From contig DEZK01000007.1 of the NCBI GenBank assembly GCA_002365175.1, forward strand, positions 124,001-188,000: a stretch of DNA of 64,000 nucleotides. The letters run 5' to 3'. The DNA is from Raskinella chloraquaticus (SeqCode) (lineage in GTDB: Bacteria; Pseudomonadota; Alphaproteobacteria; Rhizobiales; UBA4765). The notes beneath the pieces were generated by a model. That model saw nothing but the letters and a program-made list of their open reading frames with translations, ran no database searches and was not told the DNA's origin. This document shows, one piece after another, positions 33,150 through 41,712 of this stretch; the stretch's first letter is position 1, and each line of letters begins with the position of its first letter. Made by a program: the position numbers and the translations under genes.

Positions 33150-34334
33150 TCAAATGGTTCCGGCAGCACGCAAGGCTGCGATCTCGTCGGCGCCGAGGCC
33201 GATCTCGTGTAAAATTTCGTCCGTTTCGCCACCACAGTCCGGCGGCGCACGATCAAGATGGCTTGGGGTCCGGCTGAGGCGTACCGGCTGGGCCATCAGC
33301 CTCATATCGCCATCCGCCACTTTGGCAGCGATGCCGAGATGGTGCACCTGCGGGTCGTCGAACATTTCGTCGATGCGATAGATCGGGCCGCAGGGAACCC
33401 CCGCTGCATTCAATCGCTCGACCCAGGTGCTGGTGGGTGCGGTGAGGAAAACAGCTTCAAGTTCGCGATTAAGCGCGTCGCGATTGTCCGAGCGCAACAC
33501 CATCGTCTTGTACTCATCTCGCGCCAGCAGGCTTTCGGCATCAAGCGCTTTGGCGCAACGCTCCCAGATCGACTGTCCGGTGGTCGCCAGATTGAGGAAG
33601 CCGTCGCTCGTCCTGAAGACGCCGGTCGGGATGCTGGTCGGGTGGTTATTGCCGGCCTGCCTGGCGACTTCGCCCTTCACCAGAAAGCGCGCCGCCTGAA
33701 AATCGAGCATGAAGGCCTGCGCCTGCAGCAGCGAGGTCTGTACCCATTGCCCTTCGCCCGACACGTCCCGCTCCAGCAGGGCGGTCAGAATGCCCAGCGC
33801 GCAGAAGAGGCCGGCCGTCAGATCCGCCAGCGGAATGCCAACCCGCACCGGACCATCGCCCGGCAGGCCGGTGATCGACATCAGGCCGCCCATGCCCTGG
33901 GCAATCTGGTCGAAGCCCGGACGCTTGGCATAGGGGCCATCCTGGCCGAAGCCCGATATGCTGGCGTAGATGAGGCGCGGATTGATCACCTTCAGATCGT
34001 CATAGGCAATGCCGAGACGATGCTTCACGTCCGGGCGGAAATTTTCGACGATCACATCGGCACCCGCCACCATGCGCTTCAACAAGGCGATGCCATCGGG
34101 CGATTTCAGATCAAGCGTCATCGAGCGCTTGTTGCGGTGCAGATTCATGAAATCCGGGCCCTCGCGCGGACCGCCCAGTGCTTCGCCTTCATCCAGATGC
34201 GGTGGCATCTCGATCTTGATGACGTCAGCCCCCCAATCAGCGAGCTGGCGCACACAAGTCGGGCCGGAGCGCACCCGCGTCAGGTCGAGCACGCGAAATC
34301 TCTTGAGAGCAGCAGAAGCCTGCGGCGCCGGCAT
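33150..34334 (-). CDS. CaiB/BaiF family CoA-transferase (formyl-CoA transferase type)
   Basis: 394 residues from ATG 34334 (MPAPQASAALKRFRVLDLTR), with GGGGG upstream of the ATGACCATG. Family motifs are seen: RSGPTCVRQLADWGADVIKIE-like start, NLHRNKRSMTLDLKSPDG, and ENFRPDV with the catalytic Asp of the family expected in this region. It transfers CoA to a carboxylic acid. It is the first gene of the operon, so it would activate the compound imported by the ABC system. Confidence 0.92.
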   Translation of the reverse strand: MPAPQASAALKRFRVLDLTRVRSGPTCVRQLADWGADVIKIEMPPHLDEGEALGGPREGPDFMNLHRNKRSMTLDLKSPDGIALLKRMVAGADVIVENFRPDVKHRLGIAYDDLKVINPRLIYASISGFGQDGPYAKRPGFDQIAQGMGGLMSITGLPGDGPVRVGIPLADLTAGLFCALGILTALLERDVSGEGQWVQTSLLQAQAFMLDFQAARFLVKGEVARQAGNNHPTSIPTGVFRTSDGFLNLATTGQSIWERCAKALDAESLLARDEYKTMVLRSDNRDALNRELEAVFLTAPTSTWVERLNAAGVPCGPIYRIDEMFDDPQVHHLGIAAKVADGDMRLMAQPVRLSRTPSHLDRAPPDCGGETDEILHEIGLGADEIAALRAAGTI

Positions 34335-34416
34335 GGTCATCCCCCAAAGATCAGACGTTGGCCGCCTGATATTGGCCTGACGCTTCACGTCGGCCTTTGA
34401 TGACAGCATCTTGTCG

Positions 34417-34428
34417 ATTGTCGACAAT
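34417..34428. promoter_or_regulatory. Likely GntR/FCD operator (perfect 12-bp palindrome)
   Basis: ATTGTCGACAAT, with further TTGTC just upstream at 34411, lies 83 bases before the CoA-transferase start. The TTGT...ACAA core fits operators of FCD-type GntR regulators, one of which is coded in this operon. Confidence 0.6.
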
Positions 34429-34487
34429 GTCAACCGCCCGAACGCGCAGGCAGCCGAGCGGTGATTTCAATCGCCGCGCTGCTGTTT

Positions 34488-36113
34488 TCAGCCGTGGCGA
34501 AGGGCAGCGACAATGGCAAGGAGGGCCTGTGTCGAGCCATCGATCGCGGCCGGCGCCGCCTTGCCCTGAAGAGCCGGGAGAAGGGCCGAGGCGCGTTCCT
34601 TGCCAAGCTCGACGCCCCATTGGTCGAATGAATTGATGCCCCAGATCATTCCTTCGACGAAAACGCGATGCTCGTAGAGTGCCAGCAGCATGCCGAACAT
34701 CGCCGGATCAAGACGCGGGTACAGGATCATCGTCGAGGGCCGGTCGCCTTGAAAGACCCGATGAGGAGCCAGTCTGGCGATGGCGGCATCATCCATCCCT
34801 TGCGCTTTCAGTATCGCCTCGACCTCGCCCCGGTTCCTGCCCTGCATGAGGGCCTGCGCCTGGGCCAGGCAATTGGCGACAAGGACGTCGTGCTGATCGC
34901 CATCAGCATTTGTCGGGTTGGCGGCAAGCAGGAATTCGACCGGCACGATGTCGCTTCCCTGATGCAGGAACTGGAAGAAGGAATGCTGACTGTTGGTGCC
35001 GGGCTCTCCCCAGATGAGCGGGCCGGTCGGGCCATCAACAGGCGTGCCATCGGCCTGCACCGACTTGCCATTTGATTCCATGTCGACCTGCTGGATGAGG
35101 GCTGGAAAGCGGGCAAGGCGCTGATCATAGGGGATGATGGCACGGCTGGCATAGCCACAGACAGAGCGGTGATAAACGCCGATGACGCCCAGCAGCAGCG
35201 GGATGTTGTCGCGCGGTGGGGCGGTGCGGAAATGATCATCGACCATCCGCGCGCCTTCCAGCATGGCGCGGAAATGAGTGGCGCCGATCAGGATGGCGAG
35301 GCTGAGGCCGACGGACGACCACAGAGAATAGCGCCCGCCGACCCAGTCCCAGAAACCGAAAATGCGCTCCGGCGGAATACCGAATGCCGCCACGGCGGCG
35401 TGGTTCGTCGATACAGCGCAGAAATGGCGTGCCACCGCCGATTCACCGAGATGCCCGGCAAGCCAGGCCCGCGCCGCGCGCGCATTCATCATCGTTTCAA
35501 CCGTGGTGAAGGTCTTGGAGACGACAATCACCAGAGTTTCTGCCGGCTCCAGCCCGGCCAGCGCTTCGCAGAGATCAGCACCATCGACATTGGCGATAAA
35601 ATGGCAGGTGAGATGAGGTGCGCCGAAGGGCTTCAGCGCCCGTGCTGCACAGGCCGGCCCCAGATCGGAACCGCCGATACCGATATGAACAATATGGCGG
35701 ATGGGGCAGGTGGCCGGATTGCGCATCGCCTCGGCAAAGGCGAGCATCCGCTCGCGCTCTATCACTACATCGGCCATGACGTCGCGGCCATCAACGAGCG
35801 CGGGCCGGTCGGTCATAGCGCGCAGGGCCACGTGCAGAACCGCACGGTTTTCGGTGATGTTAAGGCACTCTCCAGCAAACATCGCGTCGCGGGCGGTGGT
35901 GACGCCGGCTGCATCGGCAAGCGACAATAGCAGGTCGAGCGTCTCGTCCGTCAGTTTCTGCTTGGCAAAATCGACATGAAGACCGCCCAGTCGGCGGCTG
36001 AAGCGGGTAGCGCGAGTGCTGTCGGCGGCGAACAGATCAGCAATGCGGCGCGGGGCGAGCGCGGCATGGTGCGCGGCAAGGCGCGCCAGCGACGATTTAA
36101 CCAATCGTGTCAT
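34488..36113 (-). CDS. pgi: Glucose-6-phosphate isomerase
   Basis: 541 residues from ATG 36113 (MTRLVKSSLARLAAHH), slightly short of the ~549 of E. coli Pgi. It interconverts glucose-6-phosphate and fructose-6-phosphate in the cytoplasm. Family signatures are clear: VIVVSKTFTTVETMMNAR, GTNSQHSFFQFLHQG with the catalytic Glu-Pro just before (WGEPGTNSQHS), and INSFDQWGVELGK near the C-terminus. It is divergent to the argE-like gene and not part of a sugar operon here. Confidence 0.97.
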   Translation of the reverse strand: MTRLVKSSLARLAAHHAALAPRRIADLFAADSTRATRFSRRLGGLHVDFAKQKLTDETLDLLLSLADAAGVTTARDAMFAGECLNITENRAVLHVALRAMTDRPALVDGRDVMADVVIERERMLAFAEAMRNPATCPIRHIVHIGIGGSDLGPACAARALKPFGAPHLTCHFIANVDGADLCEALAGLEPAETLVIVVSKTFTTVETMMNARAARAWLAGHLGESAVARHFCAVSTNHAAVAAFGIPPERIFGFWDWVGGRYSLWSSVGLSLAILIGATHFRAMLEGARMVDDHFRTAPPRDNIPLLLGVIGVYHRSVCGYASRAIIPYDQRLARFPALIQQVDMESNGKSVQADGTPVDGPTGPLIWGEPGTNSQHSFFQFLHQGSDIVPVEFLLAANPTNADGDQHDVLVANCLAQAQALMQGRNRGEVEAILKAQGMDDAAIARLAPHRVFQGDRPSTMILYPRLDPAMFGMLLALYEHRVFVEGMIWGINSFDQWGVELGKERASALLPALQGKAAPAAIDGSTQALLAIVAALRHG

Positions 36114-36226
36114 GTCAGCTTCTGCTCCTGCCTGACGAATGGGCCGTCGACCCGGTCGATCCTTTTCCTTGACCACAAGCGTGCTCGCTGCCTAGCCTGA
36201 AATCTGTCCCGGAGAACCGCATAATC

Positions 36227-37375
36227 ATGACGCCGAAAGATATTCTGGCGAAGCTCGTTTCGTTTCCGACCATTCCTGCCGTGTCCAATCTCGATCTCAT
36301 CGGCTGGGTAGGCGATTATCTCGCCCGCCACAGCGTGCCCTTCACGCTTATCCCCAGTCCCGACGGAACGAAAGCCAATCTCTTCGCGACCATCGGCCCC
36401 GATGTTCCAGGTGGAGTGGTGCTGTCAGGCCATACCGATGTCGTGCCGGTCGACGGGCAGACCTGGGCCAGCGACCCGTTCACGCTGACACTGCGTGGCG
36501 ACAAGCTCTATGGGCGCGGCACCTGCGATATGAAGGGATTTGACGCCGTGGCGCTGGCGCTGGTGCCGGACATGCTGGCGGCCGGGCTGAAGCGGCCGAT
36601 CCATCTGGCGCTCTCCTATGATGAGGAAATCGGCTGCCTCGGCGCGCCGTTGATGGTGGAGCGGATGGTCGCCGACGGGCTGAGGCCGGCAGCCGTCATT
36701 GTTGGTGAGCCCTCACGCATGAAAGTCGTCAGCGCGCATAAAAGCGGCCTGCGCTACTGGGTCAAGGTGACGGGTAAATCCGTGCATTCGAGCCGGATCG
36801 ATACGGGCGTCAGTGCGGTGATGGTGGCGGCACGGCTGGTCACCTGGCATGATGACCGCTTGCGCCGGAATGCCGCGCAGGCCGACAAATCCAATCCTTT
36901 CGAGCCGCCCTACACGACGCTCCATTGCGGCACGATCGAAGGCGGAACAGCCCCCAACATCACCGCTGAACATTGCCGTTTCACAGCTGAAATCCGCGCC
37001 ATCCCGAGCGAAGACGGCGAAGCACTGCTCGATGAATTTCGCCAGTTCGTCGATCGCGACGTCGTGCCGGAAATGAAGCGCATCGCGCCTGAAAGCCGCG
37101 TTGATATTGACGTGTGGACATCAGTGAAGGGGCTGCGACCGGAAGACAATGGCGTGGCCGAAGCACTGGCCAGACGTCTGACGGGCGATAATGGAACGCA
37201 TGTGGTCGCCTACGGAACCGAAGGCGGTATCTTTCAGGCAGGCGGCTATTCAACCGTCGTCTGTGGACCGGGCGATATTGCCCAGGCTCACCAGGCGGAC
37301 GAATTTATCGAGGAAGGCGAAATGGTGGCGGCCGAGCGCTTCGTGCGCGGCATCATCGCCGAGCTGGCGGCGTAA
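36227..37375 (+). CDS. argE: Acetylornithine deacetylase (ArgE-type), M20 metallopeptidase family
   Basis: 382 residues. The M20 metal-binding pattern is complete: SGHTDVVPVDG (His and Asp), GRGTCDMKG (bridging Asp), YDEEIGCLGA (catalytic Glu-Glu), IVGEPSRMK, and a late His (AQAHQADEFIEEGEM). PFTLTLRGDKLYGRGTCDMK resembles acetylornithine deacetylase most. It would release ornithine and acetate, for arginine synthesis or for amino-acid degradation. The start ATG 36227 is close behind a divergent promoter region shared with pgi. Confidence 0.9.
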   Translation: MTPKDILAKLVSFPTIPAVSNLDLIGWVGDYLARHSVPFTLIPSPDGTKANLFATIGPDVPGGVVLSGHTDVVPVDGQTWASDPFTLTLRGDKLYGRGTCDMKGFDAVALALVPDMLAAGLKRPIHLALSYDEEIGCLGAPLMVERMVADGLRPAAVIVGEPSRMKVVSAHKSGLRYWVKVTGKSVHSSRIDTGVSAVMVAARLVTWHDDRLRRNAAQADKSNPFEPPYTTLHCGTIEGGTAPNITAEHCRFTAEIRAIPSEDGEALLDEFRQFVDRDVVPEMKRIAPESRVDIDVWTSVKGLRPEDNGVAEALARRLTGDNGTHVVAYGTEGGIFQAGGYSTVVCGPGDIAQAHQADEFIEEGEMVAAERFVRGIIAELAA

Positions 37376-37465
37376 CACGGCCTTGCGGTCAATTCGTCAC
37401 AACGCCCTTCCCCGCCAGGCGTTGTAAGGCTAGCATGCCGGCAACGGGTGATCCGGGAGATGAAA

Positions 37466-38494
37466 ATGCGTTATGCTGTGTTGACTGCCACCCTATCTGC
37501 CGTGCTTGCCTGTCATCCGGCGTCGGCGCAATCACCTGCGGCGCTCGTGAGCCCAACGCTGGAGGCAGCGAAAGCACGCGGCCATGTCCTGTGCGGCGTC
37601 AATGAAGGGCTGACCGGCTTTGCCGCACGCGATGCCACCGGCGAATGGCAGGGCTTCGAGGCCGACATCTGTCGCGCCGTTGCCGCCGCCACTCTCGGCA
37701 AAGGCGAGGCGGTGCGCTACGTGCCGCTCGATACCAATAGCCGTTTCTCCGCCCTGCAGGCCGGCAAGGTCGATATTCTGGCGCGCAACACGGCGTGGAC
37801 CATGGAGCGTCAGGTCAAATTCGGCTTTGAATTCGTCGGGATCAGCTTTTTTGACGGCCAGGGCTTCATGATCCGCGCCGATCGCGGCGTCGTCTCGGCG
37901 CTGCAACTGGCCGGCACGCGTATCTGTGTGGTGGCTGGTACCACCAGCGAGGCCAATCTCAACATCTATCTGCAGCAGCAGGGCGTGCCGTTCACCGCTT
38001 TGCCATTAGCCTCGCACCAGCAGAATATCGAGGCCTATCGCGCCGGCAAATGCGATGTTTATTCTGCGGATTATTCTACCTTGTTTTCACTTCGCACCTC
38101 CCTCGAACAGCCAACCGACCATGCGATCCTGCCCGAGCTCATTTCCAAGGAACCGATTGGTATTGCCGTGCGCGAGGATGACAGGGCGTGGGGCGAGATC
38201 GTCCGCTGGACGCTCAACGGCCTGATCAACGCCGAGGAATTCGGTCTCACCCGTGCCATTGCCCTCAGCGGGGCGGCGGCCGGCGATGCGGCACGCCTGA
38301 TGGAAGGCTCGGATGTGTCGGGGGTACGACTTGGGCTGAAGCGAGGCTGGCTTGGCGCTGCGGTAGCAGCCGTTGGCAATTACGCCGAGCTTTTCGACCG
38401 CACCATTGGCGATGCCGGGCCGCTTGGCATGAAGCGCGGCCTCAACGCGTTATGGCGCAATGGTGGCATTCTCTATGCCCCGCCGATGTGGTGA
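37466..38494 (+). CDS. Amino-acid ABC transporter substrate-binding protein, AapJ-type (orphan)
   Basis: 342 residues from ATG 37466, with GGGAG at 37455-37459. A signal peptide ends near HPASAQS. The SBP_bac_3 fold is recognisable (GHVLCGVNEGLTGFAARDAT, DNA-coded SRFSALQAGKVDILARNTAW). The size and pattern fit AapJ, the general L-amino-acid binding protein of rhizobia. No permease or ATPase genes are next to it, so it must use a transporter coded elsewhere or act as a sensor. The next gene follows after 9 bases. Confidence 0.92.
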   Translation: MRYAVLTATLSAVLACHPASAQSPAALVSPTLEAAKARGHVLCGVNEGLTGFAARDATGEWQGFEADICRAVAAATLGKGEAVRYVPLDTNSRFSALQAGKVDILARNTAWTMERQVKFGFEFVGISFFDGQGFMIRADRGVVSALQLAGTRICVVAGTTSEANLNIYLQQQGVPFTALPLASHQQNIEAYRAGKCDVYSADYSTLFSLRTSLEQPTDHAILPELISKEPIGIAVREDDRAWGEIVRWTLNGLINAEEFGLTRAIALSGAAAGDAARLMEGSDVSGVRLGLKRGWLGAAVAAVGNYAELFDRTIGDAGPLGMKRGLNALWRNGGILYAPPMW

Positions 38495-38503
38495 GGAGCG
38501 TCG

Positions 38504-39712
38504 ATGTCCATCGAGCGGCGGACTTTCCTGCTGGCTTCCCTTGCCGGCCTGACTGCAACAAGCGCCCGGGCGGAAATCCCGCTGGCGTTCAAACCCGGCG
38601 ATTCGCCGCTGATCAGCAGCGAAACCGAGCAGGGCATGGTGCGCTATATCGGCCTTTATCGCCAGATTGCGGCGAGCGGCGGCTGGCCGCGGATCGAGAC
38701 CAACGGGCTGCAGGCGGGAGACAATACGGCTGACGTTGCCGTCCTGCGCCGACGGCTGGTGGCGTCGGGCGATCTCCCGCGCGCCAGCAATGAGACGGCT
38801 TTTGACGGCGAATTGCGTGATGCGGTGCTGCGCTTTCAGGCACGCCACGGCGTCGCTCTCAATGGCCGGGTGACCGGCATCACGCTTGCCCACATGAACG
38901 TTTCGGCCGCCGACCGTGCTGTGCAACTTGAGGCCAATCTGGAACGGTTGCGTCAAATCCTGCCCAGGGTCAGCCGCAGCCGCCATGTGGTGATGAACGC
39001 GCCTTCCTTTGAAGCCCAGGCGGTTGGCGATGGCCGCGTGCAACTGGTCACCCGCGTGATTGTCGGCAAGCGGGCGACACCAACCCCCGTCATCAGCGCC
39101 GCCATCCAGAATGTCGATCTGCTGCCCTACTGGCATGTGCCGTCAACCATCGCGTTCCGTGATCTCGTGCCGACGGTGAGAAAGGATCCGACCTATCTCG
39201 CCTCGAGGAAAATTCGCGTCTACTCCTCGTTTGGCGGGCAGGAGATCGACCCGGCGGTCGTCAACTGGTCCGGGCAGGAGGCACAGCGCTACGTCTTCCG
39301 CCAGGACCCGGGACTGCAGAATGCCCTTGGCCTCATCCGCCTCGACATGCCCAACCGCGAAATCGTTTACATGCACGATACACCGACCAAGGAATTATTC
39401 GCGCGTGATGAGCGTGCCTACAGCGCCGGCTGCATCCGTGTGCAGTCGATTTTCGACCTCGCCACCTGGGTTCTGAACGGCACCGATGGGTGGTCACGGG
39501 GGCGCCTTGAACAGGCCACCAGCGGGGGCCAGAAGACAACGATCCATCTGCCGCAGCCGGTGCCGGTGCATTTTGTCTATATGACTGCCTGGGAGGATCA
39601 GGGTCAGATCCACTTCCGCAACGACCTCTATAATCGCGACGCGTCCGCCTCGACATTAGCCCAAACAGCCGATGCGGCAGGACGAGCCCCCTTCCAGCAG
39701 ATCGCGCCCTAA
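38504..39712 (+). CDS. L,D-transpeptidase (YcbB/LdtD-like) with peptidoglycan-binding domain
   Basis: 402 residues. The N-terminus MSIERRTFLLASLAGL has a twin-arginine-like export signal. A peptidoglycan-binding domain is at about 65-135 (VAVLRRRLVASGDLP, DAVLRFQARHGV). The YkuD catalytic domain has His291 (MHDTPTK) and the nucleophile Cys310 in YSAGCIRV. It forms 3-3 crosslinks or attaches proteins to peptidoglycan in the periplasm. It is coupled to the orphan binding-protein gene. Confidence 0.93.
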   Translation: MSIERRTFLLASLAGLTATSARAEIPLAFKPGDSPLISSETEQGMVRYIGLYRQIAASGGWPRIETNGLQAGDNTADVAVLRRRLVASGDLPRASNETAFDGELRDAVLRFQARHGVALNGRVTGITLAHMNVSAADRAVQLEANLERLRQILPRVSRSRHVVMNAPSFEAQAVGDGRVQLVTRVIVGKRATPTPVISAAIQNVDLLPYWHVPSTIAFRDLVPTVRKDPTYLASRKIRVYSSFGGQEIDPAVVNWSGQEAQRYVFRQDPGLQNALGLIRLDMPNREIVYMHDTPTKELFARDERAYSAGCIRVQSIFDLATWVLNGTDGWSRGRLEQATSGGQKTTIHLPQPVPVHFVYMTAWEDQGQIHFRNDLYNRDASASTLAQTADAAGRAPFQQIAP

Positions 39713-39744
39713 GGCCGCGATCAGAGTCAACGACAGCCAAGGAG

Positions 39745-40680
39745 ATGATGATGGCTCAAAAGGTCACCTGGCAGGGGGTCTATCCGGCAGTAACAACCCA
39801 GTTCAACGATGATTTCAGCCTCAACATCGCCGCCACCCACAAGGTGATGGAAGGGCTGGTGCGCGACGGCGTGTCAGGACTAGTCGTCTGCGGTACGGTT
39901 GGCGAGAACGGAACGCTGGCGCGCCACGAGAAGATCGCGGTCATGGAAGCAGCCAAAGACGCAGCGCGCGGGCGGGTGCCGGTCATTTGCGGGGTGGCTG
40001 AATTCTCCGCCGCCTTCGCCGGAGAGATGGCCAAAGAGGCGCAGCGCGTCGGTATTGACGGCATCATGGTGATGCCAGCCATGGTCTATACCGCAAAGCC
40101 CCATGAGACGGTCGCCTTCTACCGCGCGGTGGCGAAAGCCTCCGACATGCCGATCATGGTCTACAATAATCCCCCGATCTATCGCACCGACGTGACGCCG
40201 GCGATGCTGGCCGAGCTTGCCGATTGCGAGACCATTGTCAGTTTCAAGGAAAGCTCGGGTGCCACCAACCGCTTTAGCGATGTGCGCAATCACGTGGGTG
40301 AGCGCTATGTGATGTTCTGTGGCCTTGATGACGTGGTGGTGGAAAGCGTGGCCATGGGGGCGGTTGGCTGGGTGTCGGGCCTGTCGAATGCCTTTCCGGT
40401 CGAGGGTGAAACCTTGTTCCGCCTGGCACGCGCCGGGCGCTTTGCCGAGGCGATGGCGCTATATGACTGGTTCATGCCGCTCCTCCATCTCGATGCCCGG
40501 GCGGACCTCGTGCAGTGTATCAAGCTGTGCGAGGCGATCATGGGACGTGGCAGCGCGCTCACCCGCCCGCCCCGGCTGGCGCTGCCGGCAGCGGAAGCGG
40601 CGCATGTTGAGGCGCTGATGGCAAGAGCGCTTGCCAACCGGCCGGCGCTTCCCGATGTCGGATTAAAGAACGCCGCCTGA
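39745..40680 (+). CDS. DapA-family lyase, probable 1-pyrroline-4-hydroxy-2-carboxylate deaminase
   Basis: 311 residues of the dihydrodipicolinate synthase/N-acetylneuraminate lyase fold. Schiff-base Lys168 (IVSFKESSG), Tyr140 (IMVYNNPP) and the GTVGENGTL loop are present. Directly downstream is 4-hydroxyproline epimerase. In hydroxyproline degradation a DapA-family enzyme converts pyrroline-4-hydroxy-2-carboxylate to 2-oxoglutarate semialdehyde, so this is the most likely role. True dapA is less likely in this context. Several in-frame ATGs (39745, 39748, 39751) could be the start. Confidence 0.8.
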   Translation: MMMAQKVTWQGVYPAVTTQFNDDFSLNIAATHKVMEGLVRDGVSGLVVCGTVGENGTLARHEKIAVMEAAKDAARGRVPVICGVAEFSAAFAGEMAKEAQRVGIDGIMVMPAMVYTAKPHETVAFYRAVAKASDMPIMVYNNPPIYRTDVTPAMLAELADCETIVSFKESSGATNRFSDVRNHVGERYVMFCGLDDVVVESVAMGAVGWVSGLSNAFPVEGETLFRLARAGRFAEAMALYDWFMPLLHLDARADLVQCIKLCEAIMGRGSALTRPPRLALPAAEAAHVEALMARALANRPALPDVGLKNAA

Positions 40681-40687
40681 GGCAGCG

Positions 40688-41701
40688 ATGACAATATCGA
40701 CATTCTTTTGCATCGATGGCCATACCTGCGGCAATCCGGTGCGTGTGGTAACCGGCGGGTCCATCCCGCAGCTTGCGGGCGCGACCATGTTCGAGCGCCG
40801 CCAGCATTTTCTGGCAGAATTCGACTGGATCCGCACCGGGCTGATGTTCGAGCCGCGCGGCCACGACATGATGTCGGGCTCGATCCTCTATCCGCCGACG
40901 CGGGATGATTGCGATGTCGGCATCCTGTTTATCGAAACCTCCGGCTGCCTGCCGATGTGCGGGCATGGAACGATCGGCACCGTCACCACCATCATCGAGC
41001 ACGGGCTCGTCAAGCCCAGGGAGCCGGGCGTGCTTTATCTCGATACGCCTGCCGGCAAGGTGGTGGCGCGGTACGCCCAAGAGGGCCGCTATGTCGAGAG
41101 CGTGCGCCTTACCAATGTGCCCTCCTATCTGCATGGGCAGGGTTACCGGATCGATGTCGAGGGGCTTGGCGAGATCAGCGTCGATGTTGCCTATGGCGGC
41201 AATTTCTACGCCATCGTCGAACCACAGGCGCATTATCGCGATCTGTCGGAGGTAAAACCCTCCGATATTCTGGCCTGGAGCCCGAAATTGCGCAAAGCCT
41301 TCAACGCGCGCCATGCCATCGTCCATCCCGAGAACCCGGCGCTTGATCGCCTCACGCATGTCCTGTGGACCGGCAAGGCGACGAAGCCTGGCGCCAGCGC
41401 CCGCAATGCGGTGTTCTATGGCGACAAGGCGATTGATCGCAGCCCGTGCGGCACCGGCACTTCGGCGCGCATGGCGCAGCTGGCTGCCACGGGGCGGTTG
41501 AACGACGGCGAGGATTTCGTCCATGAATCGATCATCGGCTCGCTGTTCAACGGGCGCATCGACGGGCGCACCCATGTCGGCCACAAGGACGCCATCATTC
41601 CCTCGGTCGAAGGCTGGGCGCGGGTGACGGGCATGAACACCATCACCATTGATGAGCGCGACCCGTTCGCCGCCGGCTTTTCGGTCGCCGATCCCAACTG
41701 A
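40688..41701 (+). CDS. 4-hydroxyproline 2-epimerase (proline racemase family)
   Basis: 337 residues. The two catalytic cysteines are present: Cys91 (MCGHGTIG) and Cys254 (SPCGTGTSA). This makes it a racemase/epimerase and not a dehydratase, which has Thr in place of the second Cys. IDGHTCGNPVRVV at the start and the length fit hydroxyproline epimerase. It converts trans-4-hydroxy-L-proline to cis-4-hydroxy-D-proline. It follows the DapA-type gene by 7 bases. The D-hydroxyproline dehydrogenase and the semialdehyde dehydrogenase of the pathway are not in the window. Confidence 0.92.
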   Translation: MTISTFFCIDGHTCGNPVRVVTGGSIPQLAGATMFERRQHFLAEFDWIRTGLMFEPRGHDMMSGSILYPPTRDDCDVGILFIETSGCLPMCGHGTIGTVTTIIEHGLVKPREPGVLYLDTPAGKVVARYAQEGRYVESVRLTNVPSYLHGQGYRIDVEGLGEISVDVAYGGNFYAIVEPQAHYRDLSEVKPSDILAWSPKLRKAFNARHAIVHPENPALDRLTHVLWTGKATKPGASARNAVFYGDKAIDRSPCGTGTSARMAQLAATGRLNDGEDFVHESIIGSLFNGRIDGRTHVGHKDAIIPSVEGWARVTGMNTITIDERDPFAAGFSVADPN

Positions 41702-41712
41702 ACGGAATTCCT

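Noticed and set aside
33258..34400. 380-codon plus-strand frame opposite the CoA-transferase
   Set aside because: The minus-strand gene has strong family motifs and ribosome site; the plus frame is a shadow.
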